A DNA stretch of 64,000 nt from Adiantum capillus-veneris (Eukaryota > Streptophyta > Polypodiopsida > Polypodiales > Pteridaceae): the NCBI GenBank assembly GCA_014529385.2, contig CM043956.1:86601721-86665720 (forward strand). The letters run 5' to 3'. Below are positions 1-12,557 of the stretch, in pieces (the first letter of the stretch is position 1; each line of letters starts with the position of its first letter). The notes beneath the pieces were generated by a model, which saw only the letters and a list, made by a program, of their open reading frames with translations, searched no databases and was not told the DNA's origin. The translations under genes were made by a program, and so were the position numbers.

Positions 1-44
1 CCAAGGCATTATTCCAAGACCAAAACCATAATATGGCTGCATGA

Positions 45-840
45 ACATGTCTTGAATGATATATTGAGTGACTGAAAGGGGTTTCACCTCATTTGGGTGA
101 GAAAATTGGGTTCAAAGCGGACTTTAGCACTTCTGACTGAAAAAAAGGCAAGAACAGCTAGAATTTGGGACTTTTGAAATCCAAACCAAATTCTAAGCAT
201 ACCACTGGGTTGCTGACATCAAGGGGAAGCTGTGGGACAAGTCTGGGGTCAAACAGGCCAAAAAGACATTCTACGCATAGGATGTCTTCTGTGTGATTTT
301 GAACTCTAAACAAAATTCTGAGCATACCACAGTGATCAACACCTTAAGGAGAGTCTGTGGTTCAAATTTGGGGCAATTTTGAGCAGTTAGACATCCTACG
401 TGTAGGATGTCTAAGGCATGATTTAGAGGCTAAATTCAAATTGTGGACATAGCAGGGTGTTGTATAGCCTTAGGCAAGCGTCCTAGTCAAATTTGGTCCA
501 ATTTGGAGCTGATTTGACTTGGGAATTCATCAGAACAAACATCAGGCTTTTGGAACAGATTCTTGATTATTTGACCAACCTATAGGTGTCAGAATCAAAA
601 AGATAAAAAGCTCTGAGTTTAGCACATCAAGGGGAAGCTACAGTGCAAGTTTGGACAAAATCTGAGCAGTTAGACATCCTACGTGTAGGATGTCTTCAAC
701 TTGATTTAGGACTCCAAACCAACCTATGAGCACACCACTGTGATCAGCACATCAAGGAGAAGCTGGGGTGAAAATTTCAAGTCATTTTGAGCAAAAAGAC
801 ATCGTTTGAGGCCTCAAAATGCATCCGGAAGTGAGGGGTG
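45..840. repeat. degenerate tandem repeat, ~125-140 bp units with a central palindrome
   Basis: About five diverged units share the order: a block like AATTCTGAGCATACCAC, a block like CATCAAGGGGAAGCT, then a palindrome with arms GACATCCTA and TAGGATGTC around a 4-base centre (CGTG or CGCA). The palindromes are at 265-286 (one arm mismatch), 390-411 and 673-694. The spacings of 125 and 283 bases fit one and about two units. No coding potential is seen. It could be a leader or LTR-internal repeat of an unrecognised retroelement, or a local minisatellite. Confidence 0.7.
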
Positions 841-1375
841 TCTAAAATCGACAGTTCAAAAGAATTGTGAGGAAATGGCCACGGTTTTGAAGACTGCTAA
901 GTTAGCAGATTGAAATTATCTTTTGGGAAAACCATTCGTCACCCGCTGGAAGGTGCTCAAGGAACAAGTGTGGTCGTCAAAGGTACATCAAGGATTTCTG
1001 CATTCATTGTGAAAAAGTTTGCCAACTAAATAGAATTTTGCAGATTGTGTGCTAAAGTGAACACAGGTTAGCTCGACTCAAGAATCGCTACAAAGGGAAC
1101 AATCATTGCAGTATAGTGGTAAGTGGCATAACTTATCACAGTGCTTCGACTATATCGAGGCCTACTAAAAAGATCTAGGAAAAGCAAGCAGCCAGACAAG
1201 ACAATATGAGTCTTGGCAAGCAGGGAGCTAAGAAGTTCAAGCAGTGCAAGCAAAGCCCAATTCAGAAAACTCAGAGATTAAGTCATCCACAAAAGCTAAT
1301 ATTTTTTATTAGCATTGAGGCAAGCAATTAGAGCTATCACTGAACAGGTACAACAAGGGAGTCAAGACGAAAGCA
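841..1375. other. non-coding stretch upstream of the 399-residue gene
   Basis: No open frame of note and no clear TATA box could be assigned. The segment links the degenerate repeats to the ATG at 1376 and presumably contains the promoter and 5' leader of that gene, which is inference only. Confidence 0.4.
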
Positions 1376-2575
1376 ATGGCGTTTCAAAGAAATCAGACCA
1401 TTCAGGAAGAAGCTTCAAGTACATCCACAAAGATTACAAGAGAGCAAATTCGGATCTATCTGATTGGATACTACAAAGGACTTCCATGCTATGAGGATGA
1501 CAATCGGAATTTGTACATCAAGACAAAGAAAGATACAAAGGAAACTCGTACATCTCAGTATGTGGAAGTTGAAACAGCGAAGAATGTACTACACCCACAT
1601 TCAAATTTCATGGAAGACTCTCTGGGATCAATTTACACGAGGCATGGAAAATGCATCGACAATGAGATAGAAATGTTGTACAAGGATCAACTTAGAGAAC
1701 TCTATGCATATCCTCCAAGTATTTTTCTCTACAAAGCACAAGATGGAAAGCAGAAGTTTGGTACCCTCTATGGAGATGAAGACGGTCGATACTATAGGGT
1801 GATCACAAGTCATGAAGTTCCTGTAGAAAACAATCGTTACTTTATAGTAGAAGCGTTTGGCTCAAGAGGAGAAGACTACATGTCTAAAGGTGGTAATGTA
1901 TACCATCTCGTGATGGGTTTACCTCTAACTACGCACTTGGAAGAGTTAACAACTACAGCTGTCACTGCACAAATGGGTGGCACAACACAAGGCACAATAT
2001 GGAAAGACACAACACAAGTCTCGTGCACTGCACCAGAACAAGAGGTACCAGCTATGAAGATAGCCCAACTTCAAAAAGAACTAGCTTGGTCTCAAGAGCT
2101 ACTTAACAAAGCACAAGAAGTCATATCATCAGGCATTAAACAGATGCCAACATCAGATATGGAACACTCTCGGATGGGGGGAGTTCAAACGCAACAAAGA
2201 GACCCTATATCTTCAAGAGTGGGATTAAGAAGTCCAGCTTTACAAGAAGCAGTGTCCTTTTCAGGAGTGCAAGTGGAATTTCAAGAAGCATTGGAAGATG
2301 CCGAGCCGGAGGAGAGACCACTCGAAATTCACAATGCGCAATATAAAAGGTCAGGTCAAGATGTCATTGTGGTCGACAAATACGATAGGCAATATGAAAT
2401 AGCCGACGTGAAAAATATGGATGAATTTAGCAATTGTGGGCAACTTGTAAGTCACATACTTGGACCCCGTCCAAAAGCACCATCAAGGGAAACGGAAAAC
2501 AAAGATTCGGTTCAATCTTCACCCTCGGTGCAAAACTCGCCAAAATCAATTCGAAAACATAGCTATGTGAATTAA
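1376..2575 (+). CDS. uncharacterised 399-residue protein, intact single exon
   Basis: This is the only long uninterrupted reading frame in the window. I do not recognise the family. Residues about 20-190 look globular, with alternating aromatic and charged segments (for example YLIGYYKGLPCYEDD at about 28-42 and a YLYGDEDGRYY-like stretch at about 131-140). Residues about 223-255 are an acidic and basic heptad-like helix (QLQKELAWSQELLNKAQEV), probably a short coiled coil. Residues about 320-350 form a second small conserved-looking block (VIVVDKYDRQYEIADVKN), followed by a Ser/Pro-rich tail. There is no signal peptide or membrane segment. The ATG at 1376 is the first in frame and TAA closes it. 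It lies just outside the left end of the large transposon and shows none of the TGA decay seen inside it. It may be a host orphan gene or a gag-like protein of an unknown retroelement; I cannot tell which. Confidence 0.6.
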   Translation: MAFQRNQTIQEEASSTSTKITREQIRIYLIGYYKGLPCYEDDNRNLYIKTKKDTKETRTSQYVEVETAKNVLHPHSNFMEDSLGSIYTRHGKCIDNEIEMLYKDQLRELYAYPPSIFLYKAQDGKQKFGTLYGDEDGRYYRVITSHEVPVENNRYFIVEAFGSRGEDYMSKGGNVYHLVMGLPLTTHLEELTTTAVTAQMGGTTQGTIWKDTTQVSCTAPEQEVPAMKIAQLQKELAWSQELLNKAQEVISSGIKQMPTSDMEHSRMGGVQTQQRDPISSRVGLRSPALQEAVSFSGVQVEFQEALEDAEPEERPLEIHNAQYKRSGQDVIVVDKYDRQYEIADVKNMDEFSNCGQLVSHILGPRPKAPSRETENKDSVQSSPSVQNSPKSIRKHSYVN

Positions 2576-3107
2576 CAAATGCTTGAGTAATTTAATGAAT
2601 CCATGCATTTTTCTGCACTTGTGTTCCTTGATTTGTAGCAATAATTGTGAATGATCAAACATTGCACTTGCACACAAATGTTGTTTAGGAATCCTTAGTA
2701 TCGATAATTCTTACCCCAGATCTTTCTCTAATTTATATTTTTTCATCCTCTCTTTTCCATTCACATTTGTGCTAAATCAGGATTGCTTTTTACTCGCATG
2801 TTTTGGGGTATTTTGCCTCTTATTTACGGATGAAATTGTGAGCTATCCTTGAAAGAAAATCTCTAAAATGCCAATAATCTCATAAAACCTTGGAAATTTG
2901 AAGGGCAAGGGTGCCCGTGGAGATCAACCCTGTGTTGATGACATACTATTTACAATTCAAAAAATTATGCAGCTCCATCAAAAATTTCATAGAACTCCCT
3001 AGATTTTCTTCTTTCTTTACCTTATATGGTGGGTCTTGAAGAAAAGCACCTTACACCATTTTAATGTTCAACTTGAAACTTACCATAAAGATGGGGAGGG
3101 TGCCTTG
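2576..3107. other. AT-rich 3' flank with no gene seen
   Basis: Follows the stop codon of the 399-residue gene and runs to the TTAA at the transposon end. No open frame or repeat of note is visible. Confidence 0.5.
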
Positions 3108-3111
3108 TTAA

Positions 3112-3900
3112 CACTAGAATTGTAACCTAACAGGACATAAAAGTGTCCTTTCAGGGTTTTGGGAAAAAATTCCAAAACCATAGTAGATCCACTCATTTTG
3201 AAAAATACTTTCATGAGCTTATAGTTCAATAACTACTAAATATGGAAAAAATGAGAAACTTGTAATTTTTCTCATCCCTTGGTCACTACAAGCCTCCAAA
3301 GTTGATGGACCAGTGCATTTTGCCCAAAATAGCAATTTCTTACCGTTGATTGCATATAAATAAGAGTGGGGATTTTTGTAGGACATGAGATAAAATGCCC
3401 CGTTAACTTCAATGGGTTGGTGACCAAAACATATGGTTGCTTTTACCTCACTAATTTTTTTTTGGGCAAAAAAATAGGTACAAAAAGTTGCATTTTTGCC
3501 ATTCTGCGGACCTATCATCAAAGTTTCTATAGTCACGCTCAATACAGATACTATATACATGTTTTCTTAGCTCCCTTTGGGCCTTTGGATTCAAAAGGAT
3601 CCATGGAGCAGGTCAAAACGATAATGGATCTCTTACAATTGAAACCTTGGGGGCAATGATAAAGTGCTAAATACAGCTAACATGAAAAAACTGGGTTAAG
3701 CATTATGACCTCTAGAAACCCATAGAAACTACTCAATATCTAGCCAAGTTTGTAGTCTATGATTACATATGGTTACTACCTACAAAATACACACAATTTC
3801 CCTAAGAAACTAGAAATATTGAGAAAGTTATACTTGCTACTCTAAAATGTATCGTATTCTTCAGCAATCAAAAAACTCAACCATCATCATATACTATGCT
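3112..3900 (+). repeat. left terminal region of the giant element (A-type end)
   Basis: Starts CACTAG after TTAA (3108-3111). It holds a small hairpin, GGACATAAAAGTGTCC at 3133-3148. About 790 bp match, in reverse complement with scattered substitutions and small indels, the region 15760-16562 that forms the right end of the nested element. No protein is encoded; the short open frames here are incidental. Confidence 0.7.
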
Positions 3901-3959
3901 ATATAGCATATTTGGTCCCCCAAAAATCAAGGAAGATTATATTTATGTTATACATTACA

Positions 3960-4380
3960 CTTACACAATCAAAATTGAATTTGGATATCAAGAAAGCCAC
4001 CAAAAAAATCATAAAAGTGCTAATTTTGGCCAAAAAACAGGATTATGCAATTCTTGTAAATTGGTCATAACTTTCAATTTTAACACTTAGCTCTCCCTAC
4101 AAGCATCAAAACATGTTGAGAACTATAAAGGCCTAACCTCTAGCCATCTAAACCTCACAAACATGAAGTTTAGAGTGGTATAGCTGCCAAAAATTGAAAA
4201 AAAGCCAAAAACAGGACCAAGACCATATTAGGTAAAGTGGGAAAATCCCAATTCCCAGGTTGGACAACTTTCAATATATCATGTACAAAATATAGAGATT
4301 TTGTAAAAAATTTGAGTTTTCTTAAGGTCTCATTCCACTTTATGCACATACAATACACAATGAAAACAACTAAAATACCA
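3960..4380. repeat. internal end-like segment shared with the B-type ends
   Basis: Bases about 3960-4200 match 12800-13020 in reverse complement. Bases about 4200-4240 share a block (AAGACCATATTAGGT) with the right-end interior near 47965-47975 read inward. The segment is therefore a mosaic of B-end material just inside the A-type left end, perhaps from an older nested or recombined copy. Confidence 0.55.
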
Positions 4381-4463
4381 TAGTTTCAATCAATTGGATT
4401 ATAAGGAGACGAGTATATTGCATCCATTATCGTTGTCTATGTTCTACTGTCCTACCTACAACT

Positions 4464-6000
4464 TATCTCAACATGGAGAGCTTGGTTTCTAGGTCCACCA
4501 CTTGTCCAAGTTAATGTAAAAGTGACTCAAGGTTCACAACTTGTGAAAGAAGGATCCATTGAGGAATACAATCCACTTGGCTATTTTTCCTTAATTTATT
4601 TCATGTGACATTCAAGCAAGGTCCACTTCTAATCTATAACTTATTAATTTGAGGCATGGGGCATACATAAAATATGTAGCATATGCTCTATTGCCTCATA
4701 GGAAGGTTGGTTTCAAGGTGCACTTATCCATGCTAGCCTATCTTGGAGAAATGATGGAGCTTGCTTCTCTCCTTGTTTCAATGGAGACTAGCTTGGACAA
4801 GTGGTGGACCTTTGCTTCTCTCTATGTTTCAATAGAGTTAGCTTGGACAAGTGGTGATCTTGGAACAAAACCCCCATGTAAAACATATCATGGGTATTCC
4901 AAGTGATTAGAAAGATTACCATTTAAGATATAACCTTATAGGTTGGACAAATGGAGCTTGGCTTGGAGAAATGGTGGACCTTTGATTCTCTCCATGTTTC
5001 AATGGAGCCTATCTTGGAGAAATGGTGGAGCTTCCTTCTGTCCATGTTTCAATGGAGCCTAGCTTGAACAGTTGGTGGACCTTTGCTTCTCTCTATGTTT
5101 CAATAGAGTTAGCTTAGACACGTGGTGGATCTTCAAACTAAGCCAGCTACTATCAATGTTTCCTAGCTTGGACAAGTGGTGGAGTGTTTCTCTACTCCAT
5201 GTTTCAATGGATCTTAGCTTGGACAAGTGTTGGACCTTAAAACAAAAACCCCATGTACAACATAGAATGGATTTTCTAGATTTCAATGGATTCTAGATTT
5301 AACAAATGGTGGAGCTTGTCTTCATCCATGTTTCAATGAAACTAGCTTAGACAAGTGGTGGACCTTGTAACAACCCCCCCCATGTACAACATATCATTGG
5401 TTTTCTAAGTGATGGGAAGGAATACCATTCAAGATATAAACTTATAGCTTGGATAAGTAGTTGACTTTAAAACCAAATTCTTCATAATACAATGAAATAC
5501 AGGTTAGCCAATTCCTAAATCTTGAGACCAAACCTCCCATGCTATTAGAGATAATATATTGGATAAGTGGTGGACCTTCTATTATTTTCCCATGCCTAGT
5601 TTAGACTACCGGTACACTTTGCAGCTATAAAGGTTGGACGAGTTGTGGAGCCTTGTTTCTATCCATGTTTTAATGGATCCTAGCTTGGACAAGTGGTGGA
5701 GCTTTGCTTTTCTACTCTTCATAATACAATGAAGTATAGGTTGGTTACATGGTGAATCTTAAGGCCAAACCTCCCATTTTACTAGAGATGATAGGCTGGA
5801 CAAGTGGATCAACCTTCTATCATTTCTCCATGACTATATTGGACAATTAGTAGACCTAACATCTCTCTATGTTGTCTAGAGATAAGCTTGGACAAGTGAT
5901 GGACCCTGCTTCTCTCTTCCCTTGGTTTACTAGTTTGAAGACTCAGTATATATACTTTCTTAGATCTAGCATGAACAAGTGGTGGACCTTGTATCCACAA
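4464..6000. repeat. tandem array 1 (degenerate), box mostly in TTGGACAAGTGGTGGACC orientation
   Basis: Repeated boxes reading TAGCTTGGACAAGTGGTGGACC-like on the plus strand, separated by blocks such as CTCTCCATGTTTCAATGGAGCC. The first boxes near 4490 read in the opposite sense. The array ends near 5730-5970 in a cap sequence that recurs at 12155-12410 and, inverted, at 24925-25060. Short open frames are by-products of the repeat. Confidence 0.8.
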
Positions 6001-6803
6001 TCTTAATTCATTAAAAAAAATTATATGAAAAAATAACATAGGAATCTTGGTTTGAAGGTCAAGTAATTAGGTTCCAAATGCACATAATAATATATTTTCC
6101 ACCCATAATAAAAGAAAGTTAAATATGTTATTACCAAATTGACAAAGGTAACGTCCAAGAATTCTAGCTTTGCATCTTGTCAGATCTAAATCTTCATCAA
6201 GGCGACATGCATGTATACATCAACTTTCAAGCCATTCAAGAATACATGCACTTAGATTCCATAGTTTTGTTTTCAAAGTCTTTTAGGTTCTAAAACTCTT
6301 TCACATAAAGTATGTAATGAAAAAATTCTTGAAGCAAACATTTGTGCCCAAGAAAAAGATCCCTCTCACATGTTTAAAGTCCATGAATTCTCTGATCCAT
6401 ACTTACAAGTTTTATTTTGACATCAAACATCAATTCTCTCATAGTTACAAATAAATGCAACCTCGATATGAATTGACAAAAAAGGAATTTCTTTTACTAT
6501 ATGACCCAACATAGGCCCCAATCAAATAAAAAATGAGTCCCCAAAAATTTGGGTGCACTCTAGCAATACATCAGAGTCCCCTTACAATAGGATGCACTCC
6601 AATAGTACATTGAAGTCCCCTTAGAGTAGGGTGCACTCCATTCAAGTGTTCATAAAATTGACACACTTTGTCTTTTTATAAAAAAGACTATATCAAATTA
6701 TACAAATTTTGAAAGATACACACTAGAATAAAAAAAGCATCTTATGGCCATATTTATTCAATGCTTTCGTGTTGACAAGTACACACCAAGGACATAATTT
6801 GTC
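6001..6803. other. non-coding stretch with a small ~37-bp triplication
   Basis: Three adjacent copies of a unit of the type GTCCCCTTAGAGTAGGGTGCACTCC lie at about 6535-6640, variably diverged. The rest is AT-rich with no gene seen. It separates array 1 from the broken HAD gene on the minus strand. Confidence 0.5.
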
Positions 6804-7484
6804 TCAGAATTGATTTACAATTGTGTTGTATGTATAGACTCTCTTATCTCTTGCATACAACCATCCTACCAGCCATGGAATTATGGTTCTCTGCAAGAAG
6901 TTTTGAAGTTGCTTGGAAGTTTGCCTCCACATCTTTGGAAATATAAGATATGTCCCTAGCATGTTCCACATCACCCTATATGGAGTGTCATCAAAAATTA
7001 AGGTATTGTTTGCATCCAAATCCTCAAATATCTTCCAAATATCACTCAAATTTTTGTGATAAACCCTTGTAAATCCTAACATGATATTTGGATTTTGGCA
7101 ATTTTTGTTACTCATAAACACCTTGAACTTGGTATACTGCTCAGGAAAACATTTTTGTGTGATGCGTTGCACCCTTGTTAAGTTATAGCAGCTCCATATC
7201 CATAGCTCAAAGTATTCAGCACAAAAATCCAAAAAACTTTGTGCGTCTGGTCGCACCGCATGATAAACTTCATCTTTATCCTCCACAAGTCACATGTGTT
7301 GATCCCAAGATGGCATAGAATCTCCATGTTTCATTTCAATTGCCTTGAGAAGTAACCCCTCTAGATCCAAGATAAGTACTCTTTTGATGTCCTTGAAAGA
7401 AAGTGGTAGGTGATAAGGAGGTGATTCATTCCTTGGACAAGGTCTTGGAGGAGGTTGGATGGGTAATTCAATAGTTTTCTTCAA
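6804..7484 (-). pseudogene. FCP1/NLI-interacting-factor-like HAD phosphatase fragment, interrupted by TGA
   Basis: Reading on the minus strand, the first part contains VLILDLEGLLLKA, the position of HAD motif I. The usual DxDx(T/V) is DLEGL here, so the nucleophile Asp is kept but the general-acid Asp is Glu. After one in-frame TGA (7290-7292) the same frame continues with a VRPDAQSFLDF block, WIWSC (motif II region) and TLIFDDTPYRV (motif IV, DD kept), as in FCP1-type CTD phosphatases. The visible frame ends at another TGA (6804-6806). Length is about 225 codons, close to a catalytic domain. A true start and splice sites were not identified. It is flanked by tandem arrays on both sides. It is related to, but clearly diverged from, the copy at 17343-18541. 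Confidence 0.7.
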
Positions 7485-7729
7485 TTTATGCCATCATATA
7501 GCCAATCCATTTTTCTGTAATGGTTCTGAAATTAAAGAACAAGAACACTTAATGCAAACACAAAAATAGACATGAGTTTTACATTGTCTACCCTAAGGTT
7601 TTATTAGATACCAAAATCCATCTATGATCTACTCATTAATAGAAAGAAACTCAAATTAAAATCCTGACTCTTTTTTATGCTACACTCTCTCTTAGTCTCA
7701 ATACCATGGAGTTCAGCTAGACTTAAGTC
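7485..7729. other. short spacer between the HAD fragment and array 2
   Basis: No gene recognised. It may hold upstream exon or promoter sequence of the minus-strand HAD fragment, but no splice acceptor could be assigned with confidence. Confidence 0.3.
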
Positions 7730-10700
7730 AACTAATAACTACTACTTGTTGTTCAAGGTATGCTTGAAGTGCATAAGGCTTAACCAATGCTCTAGTGTAG
7801 AATGGGTATTTAGGTCTCAAGGTCTACCACTTATCCAAGCAAAGATCCATTTAGATATGGAAACCCAATTTTTCTTAATATAATGATATAGAGTGGACAA
7901 GTGGTGAATCCTGAGACCAAACCACTCATGCTACTAGGGATAATAGGTTGGACAAGTGGTGGACCTTGAATGTAAACCCCCCATGTACAAAGTATCAGGG
8001 TTTTTGGGTATTTCAATCAACTCTAGCATCTTCGAGACATGGTGGAGCTTACTTCTCTCCATGTTTCAATAGAGTCTATCTTGGATAAATGGTGGAGCAT
8101 CATTCTCTCCATGTTTCAATGGAGCCTAGCTTGGACAAGTGGTGGACCTTGGAACAAAATCCCCATGTAAAACATATCATGGACATTACAAGTGGTGAGA
8201 AAAAATACCATTCAATATATAACCTTATAGGTTGGACAAGTGGTGGACCTTAACACCCAATTATTATTAATATAATGACATAGAGTGGACAAGTGGTGAA
8301 TCTTGCGACCAAACCTACTAGAAAAAGTAGGTTGGACAAGTGGTGGACCTTGAATGCAAACCCCTCATGTACAAAATATCACTCATGCTACTAGGAATAA
8401 TTTGGTATTAAGGTTGATGTTTCAATGGAGCCTAGCTTGGAAAAGTGGTGGACCTTTGTTTCTCTCTATGTTTCAATAGAATTAGCTTGGACAAGTGGTG
8501 AACCTTGGAACAAAACCCCCATGTAAAGCATGTCATGGGCATTACAAGTGGTGAGAAAAAATATCATTCAAGGTATAATCTTATAGGCTGGACAAGTGGT
8601 GGACCTTAGCACCTAATTCCTCTTATTATAATGACATAGAGAGGAAAAGTGGTGAATTGTGAGACCAAACCTACTAGGGATAATAGGGTTGACAAATGGT
8701 TGACCTTGAATGTAAATCACCCATGTACAAAATATCATGGGTTTTGCGTATTTCAATGGAGCCTAGCATCTAAGAGACATGGTGGAACTTACTTATGTCC
8801 ATGTTTTAATGGAGCCTATCTAGGAGAAATGGTGGAGGTTCCTTCTCTCCATGTTTCAATTGAGCCTAGCTTGGACAAGTCGTGGACCTTTGTTTCTCTC
8901 TATGTTTAAATATGGTTAGCTTGGACAAGTGGTGGATCTTGGAATGAAACTCCCATGTAAAACATATCATGGGCATTTCAAGTGGCGAGAAAGGATACCA
9001 TTTAAGATATAACCTTATAGGTTGGACAAGTGGTGGACCTTAACACAATATAATGACATAGAGTGTACAAGTGGTGAATCTTGAAACCAAACCACTCATG
9101 CTACTAGGGATAATAGGTTAAACAAGTGGTGGGCCTTGAAATAAAACCCCCTAGAGTGTTTCAATGGAGCCTAGCTTGGAAACATGGTAAAGCTTGCTTC
9201 TCTCCATGTTTCAATGCAACCTATCTTGGATAAATGGTGGAGCATCATTCTCTCCATGTTTCAATGGAGCCTAGCTTAGACAAGTGGTGGACCTTTGTTT
9301 CTCTCTATGTTTGAATAGAGTTATCTTGGAAAAGTGGTGGACCTTGGAACAAAACCCCCATGTAAAACATATCATGGACATTACAAGTGGTGAGAAAAAA
9401 TACCATTTAATATATAACCTTATAGGTTGGACATGTGGTGGACCTTAACACCCAATTATTCTTAATATAATGACATAGAGTGGATAAGTGGTGAACTTGG
9501 GACCAAACCTACAAGGGAAATAGGTTTGACAAGTGGTGGACCTTGAATGTAAATCCCCCATGTACAAAATATGACTCATGCTACTAGAAATAATTTGGTA
9601 TTAAGGTCCATGTTTCAATGCACCCTAGCTTGGAAAAGTGGTGGACCTTTGTTTCTCTCTATGTTTCAATAGATTTAGCTTGGACAAGTGGTGGACCTTG
9701 GAACAAAACCCCCATGTAAATCATGTCATGGGCATCACAAGTGGTGAGACAAAATACCATTCAAGCTATAACATTATAGGTTGGACAAGTGGTGGGCCTT
9801 AACACCCAATTCCTCTTAATATAATGACATAGAGTGGACAAGTGGTGAATCATGAGACCAAACCTACTAGGGATAATAGGTTGGACAAGTGGTGAACCTT
9901 GAATGTAAACCCCCCATGTACAAAATATTATGGGTATTGGGTATTTCAATGGAGCCTAGTAACTTGGAGACATGGTGGAGCTTATTTCTCTCCATGGTTC
10001 AATGGAGCCTATCTAGGAGAAACAGTGGAGGTTCCTTCTCTCCATGTTTCAATGAGCCTAGCTTGGACAAGTGGCGGACCTTTCTTTCTCTATATATTTT
10101 AATAGAGTTAGCTTGGACAAGTGGTGGACCTTGGAACGAAACCCCCATGTAAAACATATCATGGGCATTTCAAGTGGTGAGAAAGGATACCATTTAAAAT
10201 ATAACCTTATAGGTTGGACAAGTGGTGAACCTTAACACATAGTTCTTCTTAATATAATGACATAGAGTGTACAAGTGGTGAATCTTGAGACCAAACCACT
10301 CGTGCTACTAGGGATAATAGGTTGGACAAGTGGTGGACCTTGAATGTAAACCCCTCATGTACAAAATTATGGGTTTAGGGTATTTCAATGGAGCCTAGCT
10401 TGGAGACATGGTGGAGATTTCTTCTCTCAATGTTTCAATGGATCCTATCTTGGAGAAATGGTGGATCATCCTTCTCTCCATGTTTCAATGGAGCCTACCT
10501 TGGACAAGTGGTGGACCTTTGCTTCTCTCTATGTTTCAATAGAGTTAGCTTGGACAAGTGGTGGGTCTTGGAACAAAACCCCTTTGTAAAACATAGCATG
10601 GACATTACAAGTGATGAGGAAAAATATCATTCAATATATAACCTTACAGGTTGGAAAAGTGGTGATGGACCTTGACAAGTGGTGAAGGATACCATTTAAG

Positions 10701-12410
10701 ATATACCCTTATAGGTTGGACAAGTGGTGGACCTTAACACCAAGTTATACTTAATATAATGATATAGAGTGGATAAGTGGTGAATCTTCAGACCAAACCA
10801 CTTATGCTACTAGGTATAATACGTTAGAGAAGTGGTAGACCTTGAATGTAAACACCCCATGTACAAAATATCATGGTTTTAGGGTGTTTCAATGGAGCCT
10901 AGAATCTTTGAGACATGGTAGATCTTGATTCTTTCCATGTTTGAATGGAACCTATCTTGGAAAAATGATGGAGGTTACTTCTCTCCATGCTTCAATGCAG
11001 CCTAGCTTTGACAAGTGGTGAACCTTTGCTTCTCTCTATGTTTGAATAGAGTTAGCTTGGACAAGTGGTGGACCTTTGCTTCTCTCTATGTTTGAATAGA
11101 GTTAGCTTGGACAAGTGGTGGACCTTGGAATGAAACCCCCATGTAAAACATATCATGGGCATTTCAAGTGGTGAGAAAGGATACCATTTAAGATATAACC
11201 TTATAGGTTGGACAAGTGGTGGACCTTAATACATAGTTCTTCCTAATATAATGACATAGAGTGTACAAGTGGTGTATCTTGATACCAAACCACTCGTGCT
11301 ACTAGGGATAATAGGTTAGACAAGTGGTGGGCCTTGAAATAAAACCCCCCATGTACAAAATAAAATGGGTTTAGGGCATTTAAATGGATCCTAGCTTGGA
11401 GACATGGTGGAGCTTTCTTCTCTCCATGTTTCAATGAAGCCTGTCTTGGAGAAATGGTGGAGCATCCTTCTCTCCATGTTTCAATATAGCTTAGCTTGGA
11501 CAAGTGGTGGATCTTTGGTTCTCTCTATGTTTCAATAGAGTTAGCTTGGACAAGTGGCGGACATTGAAACAAAACTCCCATGTAAAACATATCTTGGGTA
11601 GTTCAAGTTGTGAGAAAAAAAACCATTTAAAATATAACCTTATAGGTTGGACAAGTGGTGGACCTTAACACCCAATCCTTTTTAATACAATGACATAGAG
11701 TGGACAAGTGGTGAATCTTGAGACCAAAGCTATCAATCTACTAGGGATACTAGGTTGGACAAGTGGTGGATCTTGAATGTACATCCCCTATGTACAAAAT
11801 ATCATGGGTTTAGGGTGTTTCAATGGAGTCTACCATATTGGAGACATGGTGGAGCTTGCTTTGCTCCATGTTTCAAGTGGTGGACCTTCAATTATTTTCC
11901 CATACCTAGTTTAGACAACCCATACACTTTGCAACTTTAAAGGTTGGACGAGTGGGTGATCTTTGTTTATTTCCATGTTTTAATGGATCCTAGCTTGGAC
12001 AAGTGGTGGACCTTGGAAAAAAGTCCCCCCTGTACAACATAGCTGAGTTTTTTCATGTTTTAATGGAAGAGAGATTTGACAAATGGTGGAGCTTGCTTAT
12101 CTCCATGTGGATTTTAGAACTAGCTTGGACAAGTGGTGGAGCTTTGATTTTCTACTCTTCATAATACAATGATGTATAGGTTCGTTACATGGTGAATCTT
12201 AAGGCCAAACCTCCCATCTTACTAGAGATGATAGGTTGGACAAGTGGTCAACCTTCTATCATTTCTCCATGCCTATAATTAGACAATTAGTAGAACTAGC
12301 ATCTTTCTATGTTGTCTAGAGATGAGCTTGGACAAGTGATGGACCTTGCTACTCTCTTCCCTTGGTTTATTAGTTTGAAGACTCATTATATATACTTGCT
12401 TAGATCTATA
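7730..12410 (-). repeat. tandem array 2, ~440-bp higher-order units (inverted relative to the right array)
   Basis: Units of roughly 430-450 bp contain several boxes reading TTGGACAAGTGGTGGACC on the plus strand, interleaved with blocks such as CCCCCATGTAAAACATATCATGG, ATAATGACATAGAGTGG and CATGCTACTAGGGATAATAGG. The order is the reverse complement of the unit at 24.9-40.3 kb. The array closes with the cap sequence at 12155-12410. Open frames containing DKWW or TSGGP repeats are by-products. Confidence 0.9.
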
Positions 12411-12557
12411 TAATTACTCATTAGTTAGGTTACAAGTAGGTATGTAATTTGTTAGCCTCAAGGGACTTTGAATATTGAATAGTAAGAAAGTCAAGTGCTG
12501 GTTTGAAGATCTTTTGCTTATCTAAACTAGACTCTAACTCAATAATAAGTCTCTTAA

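Noticed and set aside
3112-3117. Classification as a CACTA/EnSpm element because the terminus reads CACTAG
   Set aside because: CACTA elements make 3-bp target duplications and encode a different transposase type. All four ends here are bordered by TTAA and the left TAA does not equal the right TTA as a 3-bp direct repeat.
3219-3659. Possible small genes in the left end of the element (97 and 113 residues)
   Set aside because: The homologous region at 15760-16400 does not keep these frames, so they are incidental in a non-coding terminal region.
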